Assembly (NCBI RefSeq): GCF_019175385.1
Contig: NC_083348.1
Span: 50,366,950-50,430,949, forward strand
Reading direction: 5' to 3'
DNA: 64,000 nt
From: Lycium barbarum
Lineage: Eukaryota > Streptophyta > Magnoliopsida > Solanales > Solanaceae
Both the position numbers and the translations under genes were made by a program. Positions 32,892-44,867 of the stretch are shown here, in pieces. The notes below the pieces were generated by a model, which saw only the letters and a program-made list of their open reading frames with translations, made no database searches and was not told the DNA's origin. Each line of letters starts with the position of its first letter. Position 1 is the stretch's first letter.

Positions 32892-35401
32892 TGTTATATC
32901 CCGTATTTTTATACGTCGAATTATCCGCAAGCTAATCGACTTAAGATTAAGGACAAGATTATTTTTGGATATGAAATAGGAACTTTTAATTTTCAATTTT
33001 AATTAGTACACAAATTGCTTATAAATTTTATTTAGTGTAGAAATATTATTGGAGATTAGGGACTAATTAATTATGATTAGATTATTAAGTAGGGATTAGT
33101 TTTTAATTAAAATTAATTAATTTACTTATGGTTGTGGGCCCCACCCGTAAAAAAATATAATTCAAGAAATTAAATTGGTGAGTCATAAAAGGGGGAGGGG
33201 CACGTGTCCTTTGAGGGGCACCATATATATAAAGTGGGATGATGAACAACTTACCAAATTGATTTCATTTTACAAGATTAAACTTAGAAAAAAAAGGAAC
33301 ATTTCCATGGCTGCTCTTGGCTAGCCATGGATGGAGAATTTTTTTTTTTGTTACTATTGTGATTAAATTCCAAGTGATTTTCAAGTTCAAAGAGGTGATA
33401 GCAACATTTGATATTGAATTGAGGAAGAAGAAATAGTGAAATTGGAGCAAATAAGTGTAGAAATTCCTCCGAGTAAATTAAGATAAGATTTTCTTATTTT
33501 GTGGTATAATTGTATTAATGGTGTTGTAATGGAAGGATTAAAATTGGATTTGGGTGAAATTGGAAATAAGAAATTGCATGAAATTGTTGTTATATGAAAT
33601 TGTGGGTTGAAAGGTTTAAAAGTATGATTCATGTTCGTATGTTGTTATTCGTGTTGTGGTCGTGTTGTCGTTGATGTGGATTCTAAATTTGGAAGAAAGA
33701 AGTGTATAACGTATCGTATACAAAGCGTGTGATGTGTCGTTTGGTGTATAATCTTAAAACGTTAACGATTTGGATTGGAAAAGGATTAAGAAGGGCTGTT
33801 GGATTGTTAGAGTTGTTTATGGGCTGAATTGTAAGGGTTTTATATGCATATCTCTATTATTGTCATTGTTGGTATTTCTGTGATAACAAGGGGTTAATTG
33901 GAAGTTCGGGTTAGGCGAGTATATACGGGAAATGCTGCCCGATTTCCGGTAAGTTCTTAACTAATGAAAATCCTAATCAAGAAAGTGTGAACTAAAGAAT
34001 GGTTCCTATAAATGATTGACTGTAGGTTTATAAGCTAGAAAGTATAGTTTACTAACGATAGCGTTACTTTCATATCGAATAGGCTAAAAGGGCGGCGAAG
34101 TGAACAGGTATGTAAAGTTATCCTTTCTTTCTTTTTGGCATGATCCTTATCATATGAACGAACACAGTGAGCAAGCAAGTTCCAAAGACTCTGTTCTTAG
34201 AGAGTGTAGAGATGTTTGTATCGTTGGCCTCCTATGTTTTATGTCCATAACTCCCAGAGACTTTTCATATTAGCTTCTTATGTCACCAGAGGGGTTCAGA
34301 GTATCCTTTTTCGAGTTTTACATGCATTTATATATATTATATTATATATGGATCGGGCCGTACGTTCCTCGCCACTAACATATTATATTTATGGATCGGG
34401 CCGTACGTTCCTCGGCACTAACATATTATATTTATGGATCAGGCCGTACGTTCCTCGGCACTAACATATTATATTTATGGATCGGGCCGTACGTTCCTCG
34501 GCACTAACATATTATATTTATGGATAGGGTCGTACGTTCTTCGGCACTAACATAATATATTTATGGATCGGGCCGTACGTTCCTCGGCACTAACATATTA
34601 TACTATATATGGATCGGGTCGTACGTTCCTCAGCACTATTATATTATATACGGATCGGGCTGTACGTCCCACAACACTATCAGTTATATTGTAATCTATG
34701 TCTATCATACGCCGTAGAGTCAGTTTCTGTCATATAGAGTTATGCAGATATTCTCAGATGTTAGCCACAGATGCATTCTATTATTGAGGCTGGTTTTCAT
34801 GATTCATCTGTACTTGATGTTCTTATGCTTTATATACTCAGTACATATTCCATACTGACCCCCTTTCTTCGGGGGGTTGCGTTTCATGCCCGCAGGTACA
34901 GACGCTCGATTCGGTGATCCCCCAGCTTAGGATTTCCAGTCACCTGTCTTGGAGAACTCCGTTGTTCCGGAGCCTAGACTTTTGGTACAGATCTTCTGAT
35001 GTATTTATATATGGTTTTCCAGGGGTACGACGGGGCCCTGTCCCGTCATATTTCACTGTTAGTACTCTTAGAGGTCTGTAGACATGTGTGTGGGTTGTGT
35101 ATAGATTATGTCAGCTATGTCTATATAGTTGTTGTGGATGTTTCTGTTGGTTGTGGCAGCCTTGCCGGCTTGCATATTATAATGATATATAGTGGCAGCC
35201 TCGTCGGCTTGCGTATTTGATTTCATTGTGATTGGTTGAGACTCCGCAGGGGACCAATTATCTTTATATGTGATGTTGAGGACCTTGTGTCTATGTCGAT
35301 TCCCATGTTGTCTATAGTGTCAGTCTGATTATGTCTAACAGGTATACATATGGGTGTTCAGCTCGGGCACTAGTCATGGCCCACGGGGCTGGGTCATGAC
35401 A
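32892..35401 (+). mobile_element. D-family solo LTR in element G (2510 bp)
   Basis: TGTTATATCCCG start and GGGTCATGACA end, flanked by GTTTT at 32887-32891 and 35402-35406; no internal region remains, so it is a solo LTR from unequal recombination. Contains the palindrome module (33928-33953), donor-like site 34108, a 43 bp minisatellite, and TACTGAC/CAG at 34853-34895. Confidence 0.93.
34349..34680 (+). repeat. 43 bp minisatellite, eight units
   Basis: Unit GGATCGGGCCGTACGTTCCT followed by CGGCACTAACATATTATATTTAT; starts near 34351, 34394, 34437, 34480, 34524, 34566, 34611 and 34652. It lies between the donor-like and acceptor-like sites of the LTR. Confidence 0.9.
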
Positions 35402-35415
35402 GTTTTGTTGATTTG

Positions 35416-35716
35416 TGTTATAGCCCGTATTTTGTACGTTCGGATAATTCAGGATAATTGCCAGAGGTTAAGGGCAAGACTATTTTCCAAGTTATTTTAA
35501 TATACAAGTTGTTTATTAGTATGGAAATATTGAGAAAGGCTAAGGGTAAAAAGGGAAATTCGCAAAGTGGCTCATGGTAATATTGTGAAAGGCTAGGGGC
35601 AAAACAGAAATTTCACAAAATGTTCAAGAAAATTCTTGAAAAGGCCACTTTGGCAGTGTGACATAAGGTGTGGGCCCCACCCATGGCCATGTGTCCATAT
35701 TTTTATTTGTAGGACT

Positions 35717-35778
<62 letters not shown>

Positions 35779-37556
35779 TAAGTGGTGGCAAATAAGACAT
35801 ATTCATTCTTTTAAGTTAAGAAGCTTGGAGAAGAAGAGAAAGAAAGAAGAAGAGAGAAGGAGCATTCGGCCACCATGGCCAAATTTGAAGCCATGGAAAT
35901 TGATCACACAAAAAAATATGTTCTTCTATCTTTCCTACTAATTGGAAGGTCCTCATTAACATGAAGGAGTTGTTGGAGCAAGCCAAGCATTTATTTGGGT
36001 GATTTACAAACCCTAGCTAAGTAAGAAGACAAATGGAGAAAGGTAAGGTTCAATCTTCTTTTACATGTGTTATGGATGATTTGTGAATGTTGTAGTATGT
36101 AGAAATGGATGAAATTCATGAAATATGTATGTGTATGGTTGTGGCCGAATAGAGGTGATGTTGTGTAGATGTGATGAATTGATGTTATTTAGTATTTTAA
36201 TTGTCGTTGTTGTGAATTCCATAATAAAAATGAAGATTTGATGGCTTGAAATTAAGTTGTAATTGTTGTGGGATTGTTGAAGAAGTTAATGTGACATTAG
36301 TATGGTTTCTCATAATTATGAGAATGAAGATGTTGATGTATAGATTGTTGGTGTAGTTTATGAATTTGGAAGGAAAGGAAATGTGTTGTTATTGTTCTTG
36401 TTGAATTTGGAAGGTTTCGGGTGAAGTAGTATGTTGGTTGGGTTGTTTTGCATATTATGTGAATTGTTTCAAGTGTTCTTGAATCATGTTAGAATGATTT
36501 CGGATTAACACTTGAATGTGAGGTCATTGGTGTTGGCTTGATTATATGTGATTGAATTAAATATAAATGAAATGACGTTGAATTGTGTGACAAAGGTTGT
36601 TAATGTTAGAATATATTTTGGATTGGTTATTGAAGTAAGTATGATTGTTGGTATTGTTGTTGATAATTTGGCCGAGTTGAATTCTCGGATTGTTGTTGAT
36701 AAATTGGCCGAGTTAGATTCTCGGGGATGGTGTATTTACAGGGGAAATGCTGCCGAAATTTCGGCAGATTATAAATGAATTCATTTGAAGGACTAAGACA
36801 AGTATATGATGATGAATCTGATGATTATGTAAATTCTTTTGAATGTAGACTAGCAAGCTTGGGTAAACAAGCGTAGCTAATTGGACGGGGGACAGGTATG
36901 TAAGGCTTACCCTTTCTTTCTTTTGGCATGATCCTTGTGAAACAAGTAGATGACGTATATGTATGACTTCAAAGAGATTCCTATTCTTAGAGCCACTAGG
37001 ATGGCTAACGTTCTTGATTTCCATAAGCTGTTTCATATGGTTTTGATGCGTATCTATGATGTCCGAAGTTCGGTTGATATGTTTCCGAATGGCATTCGAG
37101 AGATAATTGATATGACTAATGTCTTGGTTTTCAAATGATAGCACGTTTGATTATTCCATCGAGTCTTTGATACATTTTGATACGTACATATGGTTCCAAA
37201 AGCTCTATCTGATTTGATCCATAACGATATTCGAAAGGTACCTAACATGATTGTTGCTTTGATTTTCCAAAAATGGCTTCTGAAACGTTTGTAGAAGGTT
37301 CTGTACTTCAAACGCTCATAACTTTCTTATACTAAATCGGATTGACCCGAAACTTGTTTCTAAGCCTTCAGATGTCGGTAAGTATACTTGTCCATCGAAT
37401 CTTAGAATTGATTTATATGCATATGGTCTCTCACTACTCTGCTCGTGCATACTATTGTTATATCGTTCGCCGAGTCCCGGGCCGGTTATGTCATTGTGCG
37501 CACTATGTTATACTCAGCATTATATTGAGATATGGATCGGGCTGCACGTTCCGCAG

Positions 37557-37612
<56 letters not shown>

Positions 37613-38319
37613 GGATCGGGCTGCACGTTCCGCAGCAATATAATATATAAATGGATCGGGCTGCACGTTCCGCAGCAATATAGTATATATACATGGATCG
37701 GGCTGCACGTTCCGCGGCACTAGGCATGCATGGTACCCGCCTAAAAGGCACTCAGATGTACAAGTTACTCTTTTACCCCATGATATGCTCTATATTTCCA
37801 TTATGTTATTATTCATAATTACATCCCTTACTATGTTACTATTCATGCCTTACATACTCAGTACATTGCTCGTACTGACGTCCCTTCTTGTGGACGCTGC
37901 GTTTCATGCCACGCAGGTACACCCAGATGAGTAAAGGACATTGCTAGAAGGTGTTTCAACGGGATTGGCGAGCTCCACTTCCTTCCGGAGCAATTGCCGA
38001 GTCAGAGAATATATGTTATGATTTCTGGTTGATGTTAGAGACTTTGCAGACAGAGTCGTGGGTATAGGATGTCAGTTTTGTAAGCGGCTCCATCAGCCGA
38101 TGTGTCTTATTATATTATGTTACAGATCCATCATGATTACAGGTTATACTTGATCTGAGTACGATGAAAGAAAAGTTTCTAAAAGCTTTACTATGTATTT
38201 CATTCTTATTTGATACAAGAGTCCAAAGAGATTATGTGTGTAATAGGAGTCAGCGGGTTCGCTCGGCCCTAAATAAGGGTCGGGTGCTCATCACACCCTA
38301 GTAAGATTAGGGTGTGACA
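35416..38319 (+). mobile_element. K-family solo LTR in element G (2904 bp)
   Basis: Starts TGTTATAGCCCG, ends GGGTGTGACA, flanked by ATTTG at 35411-35415 and 38320-38324. Contains a TA tract (35719-35776), palindrome module near 36741-36767, donor-like site 36896, a ~40 bp minisatellite with TA expansion (37533-37720), and TACTGAC/CAG at 37873-37916. Confidence 0.93.
37533..37720 (+). repeat. ~40 bp minisatellite with internal TA expansion
   Basis: Four units of GGATCGGGCTGCACGTTCCG CAGCAATATA; in the first the AT end has grown to a TA run of more than 50 bases (about 37558-37611). Confidence 0.85.
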
Positions 38320-38324
38320 ATTTG

Positions 38325-39706
38325 GGTGAAATTGGGACTTGAAACTTATTAGGCTTTGTTCTACAAGTCGTGGGGAGTCTAAATCTGAAATTTGAAGGAA
38401 AAACAAGCTGATTTGAAGGTAGTTGAAAATTTGAAATTGTTGGTGTTCTTGAAGATCTTCAAATCTTCATAGGGAAGAAGACTCTCCATAAGGGCATTTA
38501 ATCCAAAGTTTTCAAGTCAAGATTTGGGAAAAGTGTTTTTCTAACCCCAAAAGGGTAAACACTAGGTTGAGTGGGCCCAGGAACGACATCAGATCCAAGA
38601 AATTTGGTCCAAAATTCAAGAAGTTCGAGTTCAACACAAAAATCGCTGAAGCTGGGAACATTGCAAATTACGGATCGTAAATCACTTTACGGACCGTAAT
38701 TTAGGGTCGTAAACTTGGGTCTTGAAACAGTAGCTCACTAGAATTTGGCGAATCGTTAAATACGGACACGAAATACGGACCATATACCCAAAATACGGAC
38801 CGTAAACCACAATACGGCCCGTATCTTGTGGGTCGTAAAAGGCAAGGAACATTCTATTTTGGGCATCACTAAATACGGACACGAAATACGGACCGTAAAC
38901 CCAAAATACGGATCGTAAACCACAATACGACCCGTATCTTGTGGGTCGTAAAAGGCCAGGTACATTCTGTTTTGGGCATCACTAAATACGGACACGAAAT
39001 ATGGACCGTAAACCACAATACGGACCATATTTTGTCAAGCTCAAACCGTATACTCAAGGTACCTTTTCAAGTCCAAATTTCATTTCATTCCGCTTCCATT
39101 TCTCAAAAAAAATTCTTGATCCTTAGTTGATGGTCTTGTGTCCCTATTCCTTTGGTAGGGAACAAAAAAAAAGAGTATAGAAATTTTAAAATTTTCATTA
39201 TTTCAAATTGATACCTTGGATCAATTGGGGCTTCCCAGTCGTGTTTTCAAGTTATCACCTACCCGGGCCCGAAATTTTAGTTATTTTCCCGATTTTTAAA
39301 TTCCATTTTCTTGTGTCTCTCAACTAGTAGCCATTTAGTAGTTTTTCCTACTTGTGTTTGCTAGTTCTTGTGTCCGCATTTCTTTCGTGCCAATTCTTTC
39401 GTGCTTTTCTTTGTTTTGCTTCGTTGTTAATTTCTTGGTTCAAGTCCGTTAGATTGAATTGAGTCGTCCGTCTTTCTTCGAGTCTAACAAGAATCCATTC
39501 CGACCTCAAGTAGCAATTGTGCACCTTGCAAGTAACCGAATCCAATCGAGAATCAACATCGGCCAATCCATTTAAGTGGTAAAAAGCAAGAGCGTGTGAA
39601 TTCATTTGAGTGGTGCTAGCCAAGCACAAACGAGTGTAAACACGAGGGTGGTGAGGTTTCTTTACTACTAACGTGTTTGCTAAGTGTTCTTTGTAGGTAC
39701 TTCTCC
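38325..39706 (+). other. Element G leader, second part
   Basis: Untranslated; continues from 32886 once the two solo LTRs are ignored. Holds a 113 bp array rich in TACGGNCCGTA (38650-39060) and ends TTTGTAG/GTACTTCTCC before ATGGAT at 39707, a possible 3' splice site (inference). Confidence 0.7.
38757..39045 (+). repeat. 113 bp tandem repeat with TACGGNCCGTA palindromes
   Basis: Units start at TACGGACACGAAATACGGAC near 38761, 38874 and 38987, the last partial. Each contains several TACGG-N-CCGTA words. Confidence 0.85.
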
Positions 39707-40366
39707 ATGGATTCCGATTCATGTGGTGGCGATTATGATTGTTATGACGATGATGGTTGTAGTTACGAAGGGGAGGACTATGGGAGCTATCAAGGGTGTG
39801 ACGATGGGGAATATGAGGGCTATATGGGGAATGGTGATCATGAGGAAGTTCGAGGAGAGAATTAGCATTTTGAATGAGAATATGAAGAGAGTGGTACTCA
39901 TGTGTCTCATGAGAAAGATGGGGATGAAGAAAAAACTTGTTATGCTTCACATGATGAAGGTGAAGGTTCTTATGCTATACATCATGATGATGAAGACGAC
40001 TCGAGGTATGACTCTCCTTCACACGTGTCTTATGGGTCTTATGGGGAAAATCCTTATACAAATAGGACTCGTGGAGGGTATGTCTACGGAGGTAGTGGAA
40101 GTGCTAATGTTGATTATGGAAGGACTTCTAGTGGGCATGCATATGCTTCTTCTTGTAGTAATTCCTATCCGAAGCAAAGTGGCATGAGTGGGAATGTGAA
40201 TACTAGTTGGGGTCATCCTATACAAAAGAAGGTGGTCCTAAAGAGGCGATTCATGGAGACCAAGGTGAACATTGGTAGTAGTGAGGTATTTCTCATTCTT
40301 GATGACGATTGTTACACAAATTTCATCACCCCTCGTGCGGTTGAAGTGTTAAGGTTACCTTTGTGA
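39707..40366 (+). pseudogene. Element G acidic ORF with N-terminal half of protease domain
   Basis: Opens at ATG 39707 (MDSDSCGGDYDC), broken by TAG 39863-39865 and TGA 39875-39877, then open to TGA 40364-40366. The product is Asp/Glu/Tyr/Ser-rich and probably disordered; its last ~35 residues (KVNIGSSEVFLILDDDCYTN, then FITPRAVEVLRLPL) align in kind with the N-terminal lobe of plant Ty3/gypsy aspartic protease. The catalytic D-[ST]-G is replaced by DDD, so it would be inactive. A frameshift at about 40362 separates it from the second half. Confidence 0.65.
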
Positions 40367-41637
40367 TCCGGCGAAATCCTTATTATGATGAGGGAGGATA
40401 TTGGGTTAATAGAAGGGTGATGGTATCCATTTCACTTGGCGAGTACCAAGAGGAGGTTTGGTGTGATGTGCTTCCAATGGATAATTGTCATGTATGTTTA
40501 GGAGTCTCTTGGTTCCAAAGGCATGGAATCCCACATGAACAAGATTGGCATCGATTTGTAGTGGACAAGAAAGGGAAATTTCTCTTTCCATGCACACTTA
40601 CTAGGAAGAGTCCAAGTGCAAAAGTGCGAGAAACCCATGTGAAATGGCCTACCTTGGATAAGGAAGCTAGCGGAGAAGAATATGAGAAATGGGAGTCCAT
40701 AATAGATGAAATCTTCGCTAGCTACAACTATTCACAAGAAATGAAGATGGACTTAGCCGTTCAAACTTTTGACTCAAAGCTTGTCAAATATTGGGAGTAT
40801 GTGAAATGTTGTGGGAGACAAGTGAGGAGTCACATCAAGACTTGGGATGACATGAAAAGGATATTGAGAAGCCAATATCCCAAGCCACATGTGAGAAGAA
40901 ATGAATCTTTGAGGGGTACCTCTTTTGAGAGCCCCCCATGCTTGAAGGCAAGGACGGCAGCCACACCCATTCCTTCCATTGGTCAAAGGAGCTTGTATGA
41001 ACACCAAGGTAAGATCACTTATCCTTATACTATTACATCTTTGTGTGATTTTAATGTCAAGTCAAGCATGAAAGTTAGTTAACCTTGCGTTAAGCCTAAT
41101 GCTTCCTTGCCGTGTATTGGTAATGCCATTGTTGAAAGTGTCCCCACACTAGTTGATCCTATTTATGACCGAATGGATCCTTCTTGTAAGGTCGATTTGT
41201 GTCCACCTAGTGTTGACACTTGTGCTTTTAATGATAGTGCATTATCGAATGAAGGCACTCAAACACTAGTTGATCCTTTAGATGAAAAAATTGATTTTTC
41301 TTGCAAGATCGATTTGTGTCCACCTAGTGTTGACACTTGTGAATTGATTGGTAGTACAATGTCATGTGGTCATCATGTTAGTAACCCTTGTGAGTTTGAC
41401 ATACTACCAACTAGTGTTGATCAACTTGCTTGTAATGATAATTCACTACTTGAGGATCCTTGTGATGTGTTTAATGTACCTCTAGTTAGTGATAATGTTG
41501 ATATAGTTGGTCAATTGAAAGAATGTGACATCTCACCCTTGTTTGTTTCATGTCAAAATGGGTCTCTTGATCGTACTTTAGTGTCATCTAATAAGACCCC
41601 AATTTGTAGTGATGATGTGTGTCATGTAGTCATGTGA
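40363..41637 (+). pseudogene. Element G: protease C-half, Gag-like domain, repeat region
   Basis: One frame from 40363 to TGA 41635-41637 with a single TAA at 41080-41082. First WVNRRVMVSISLGEYQEEVW and CDVLPMDNCHVCLGVSWF continue the protease fold. Next comes a Retrotrans_gag-like stretch: EEYEKWESIIDEIFASYNYS, LVKYWEYV and IKTWDDMKRILRSQYPKP. After the TAA, a 39-residue unit (TLVDP...CPPSVDTC) is tandemly repeated. Gag after protease reverses the normal order. Function of the repeat region unknown. Confidence 0.65.
41146..41345 (+). repeat. 117 bp (39-codon) tandem duplication in element G ORF
   Basis: ACACTAGTTGATCCT recurs at 41146 and 41263, and GATTTGTGTCCACCTAGTGT at 41194 and 41311, spacing 117, in frame. 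A weaker third echo (CTAGTGTTGATC) is at about 41412. Confidence 0.85.
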
Positions 41638-42068
41638 GCAAAAATACATTGAAAGATGACATTGGTTCTTTTGAGAGTGAAATGACATGCTTTGACTCCT
41701 CATTGTTCATGGATTACTCTCTTGTAAAGGATAATGTTTTATTTGAGGATGACATGACTATTGAGAGTGATGAACCTAGTGGGGCGTTTGGTAATGTTGA
41801 ATGTTTAGTTTCCTTTGGAGGCTGTAATGTGATATGTAACCCACTATAGGCTGAAGACACTCTTTCCCATGATGGAGATCCTTTGAGGAATTGTGATCCA
41901 TTTGTGGGGAAGGAAAGTGTTACAAAGGAAGGAAATTCTTGTCTAGAAATTGCAAATTCTTCCTTTCATGTTCAACTTCATAGTAGCCCCTTGAATAACT
42001 TTGTCCTTGAACCGTATGGTGAGGTTACATTGGGGAGTGATATTGATGAGGAAGTTATTTTACGTGAT
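41619..42068 (+). pseudogene. Element G 3' ORF, part before the E insertion
   Basis: After a frameshift near 41620-41640 the frame stays open apart from TAG 41847-41849 and reaches ...EEVILRD at 42068, where element E begins. Rich in Asp, Glu, Ser and Cys; no domain recognised. It continues in frame at 52715. Confidence 0.5.
42064..42068 (+). repeat. Target site duplication of element E (GTGAT)
   Basis: GTGAT at 42064-42068 repeats at 52710-52714, beyond the other LTR edge. Confidence 0.92.
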
Positions 42069-42878
42069 TGTCACGACCCAACCCCATGGGCCATGACTAG
42101 TGCCCGAACTGGACACTCGTATACGTACCTGCTAAATATAGTCAAACCGAATTTATGAAACAATATGGAAACTTGCATAAGAACTCCAAAGGTTCATAAC
42201 GTAATCATATATATACATACTCAGATAACCTGTCTCCTGAGGAGTCACAACTAATCAAAACAATAATATGATACGCAAGCCGACAAGGCAGCCACTACAT
42301 ATCAATATCATACGCAAGCCGACAAGGCTGCCACTACATAACAATATCCATAGCACATCGTATAGACACAGCTGAACAAACTTATACACAACCCACACAT
42401 ATGTCTACAGACCTCTAAGAGTATCGATAGTGAAATATGACGGGACAGGGCCCCGCCGTACCCCTGGATAAACATATTTATATACATCAAAAGATCTGTA
42501 CCAAAGTCTAGGCTCCGGATCAATGGAGCTTTCCAAGAGAGCTGAGTAGAAATCCTAAGCTGGAGGATCATCAAATCGAGTATCTGTACCTGCGGGCATG
42601 AAACGCAGCACCCCGAAGAAAGGGGGTCAGTACGAGATATGAACTGAGTTTATAAACCATGAAGTACAGTAAAGAGGATCCTGACTGAAATAGAGATCAC
42701 AGGAGACAAGTATGACATTCAAAATACCAATACACTTGCCTTATGAAATGTAAATCATGCATATCAATATCATATATCATACCCGGCCCATTATGGGACT
42801 CGGTGAATAAAGTCATCACATGCCATCCTTGGCGCCATAATCACATCATCATATCATCATATCATCACATCATTATAT

Positions 42879-42933
<55 letters not shown>

Positions 42934-44867
42934 CGGCCCTCTAGTGAGGGACTCGGTGAACAATGCAGTGAAACTGTGCACGAAAACATACCCGGCCCGG
43001 GACTCGGTGAAAGATATATTGAGGCATGCACGAGCTGAGTAGTGAGCAACCATATGCAAACTAAGTCATATCTGAGACTCGATAGAATAATCAAAATGAA
43101 CTGTCATTTGAAAATCAAGATGATAATCATATCAAGTACCCTTCGAATGTCACAATGGATTATATCAAAATAGGACTTCTGGAATCATAGACACGTATCA
43201 AGACATAATAAGATAAGTTCTGGGAATCAAGAACATTAGCCATCCTAGTGTCTCTAAGAATAGGAGCTTCTTTGGAGTCATATATACGTCATATGTTTGT
43301 TTCATAAAGATCATGTCAAAAAGAAGGAGGGGTTAGCTTTACATACCTTTAACGCTTATTTGAAATGTCCAACATCTACTTCTAGAGCTCGTAGGTCTAA
43401 AATTAAGATAACATAAGCCACAGTTAGATCATCCACATCACTTACTAACCAATCCAAGTACGAATGAAACTTAACGAAATTCGGGCAGCATTTCCCCTGA
43501 AAACTTAACAATCCTCGAGATTCCAATCTAGCCAAACATCAATCAAAATACCAACAACAACAACACCAACAATTTCATATTAAACTAGAATTAAATTCAT
43601 TCTTAAATCACTTCCAAAACAGCCCAATATACATTCGTATACCAATGCTTGTATACACTTCTTTATTTTCGAATATCTATAGTATAACAACAAACACGAC
43701 AACAACAACAACTACAGCCAATCCCACGATATTCCAGCCCACAAAACAATTCATAACAACCACCAAACAGCCCCAAAATATTGTCACAAAACAGCCACGA
43801 AAATCATATAAAAACAGCCCGGTATACACTTTGTATATGATATCTTCATACACTTTATTCTCCCAAATTCAAGAACGGCAACTTGTCAACAACATCAACA
43901 ATTATTATACATCATAACTCAGCTAATTCCATCCATTTAATCCAACTAAAACAGCCCCCGATCCATAAATCTCAACAAAATAACAAACGAATTTATAACG
44001 CTATTTTCTTCGTTCTAATCCATTAAAACTCTAAATAAACTTATTAACAATGAAAAAGGGACCTTAATCTTACCTTAAGTATGCAGCAACCATGTCAACA
44101 CTCTTCTTCTTGGCTGATTTTTAGCTCAAATTGAAGGCAACGCAACGTACACCACTTTTCTCTTCATGAGCTTCGGGATTCGGGGCTCAGATTGTGATCA
44201 AAATTTGATTTCTCTCTCTTAATGCTCTCTTCCCTCTCTCTAGAATTTTCTGGATTTTTTTTGTACGAAGATGAGGAAGATAAGCTGAAAATTTCCCTTA
44301 AATAGCAAGGGAAATGGTCCTGACCCGACTTGGAATCGGGTTGGGCCCATTTCACTGCCCAGCTTGACCTTTCTGCCTTAAAAACGTTAATAACTCTTTA
44401 TCCCGATGTCACATACAGGCCCACTACCTATGGTTGGAAAGGTATTTCAATTATCTACAACTTTCATTTTAGGAGTTTTCCCAAATTCTCAAATAATGAT
44501 GGGGTTATGGCCTCCCGAAGTCAGATCACCCGAAAACGTAACTTAAAAACATCTTTTTGGAGGGCTTACACATGGATTTGGCTCAAGGGTCCTTCTTGAG
44601 TTGTGTTTAACTTCATATATATTGTCCATATAACTTATCATGTGTCCTTTATAAAAATCCCATCATGTGGGCCCCACCTCAGCTTACGGTTACGAGGGCT
44701 ATATATCTTTTAACGTATTATTCCAATCATATTGTACGAATTCCAAATAACATACTCATGCTACTACAGTAGAATTTCATTCTTTATACTTGTGATATTT
44801 GCTCCTCCCCGAGCTCACATTAAGCCGTCTGTAGCCTTAGTAACACGAAATTTTCTGGGGTGTAACA
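42069..44867 (-). mobile_element. Element E 3' LTR (2799 bp), minus strand
   Basis: Left edge TGTCACGACCC, right edge GGGGTGTAACA; on its own strand TGTTACACCCC...GGGTCGTGACA. Contains reverse acceptor (CTG 42590, GTCAGTA 42627-42633), a TA tract (42885-42930), reverse donor-like site (43345-43346) and GGGCAGCATTTCCCC at 43484. Its polypurine tract follows at 44868. Confidence 0.93.

Noticed and set aside
34349..34680. Possible CRISPR-like array because of regular 43 bp spacing
   Set aside because: Units are contiguous tandem repeats with no unique spacers and lie in a plant LTR.
37342..37751. Tyr/Ile-repeat ORFs at this and other TA tracts (26149, 31580, 35719, 42885, 57712, 63206)
   Set aside because: TA dinucleotide runs translate as YIYI on both strands; no conserved flanks.
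39348..39950. 200-residue minus-strand ORF opposite the G acidic ORF
   Set aside because: Shadow of the Asp/Tyr-rich plus-strand frame; His/Asn-rich composition is its reverse complement.
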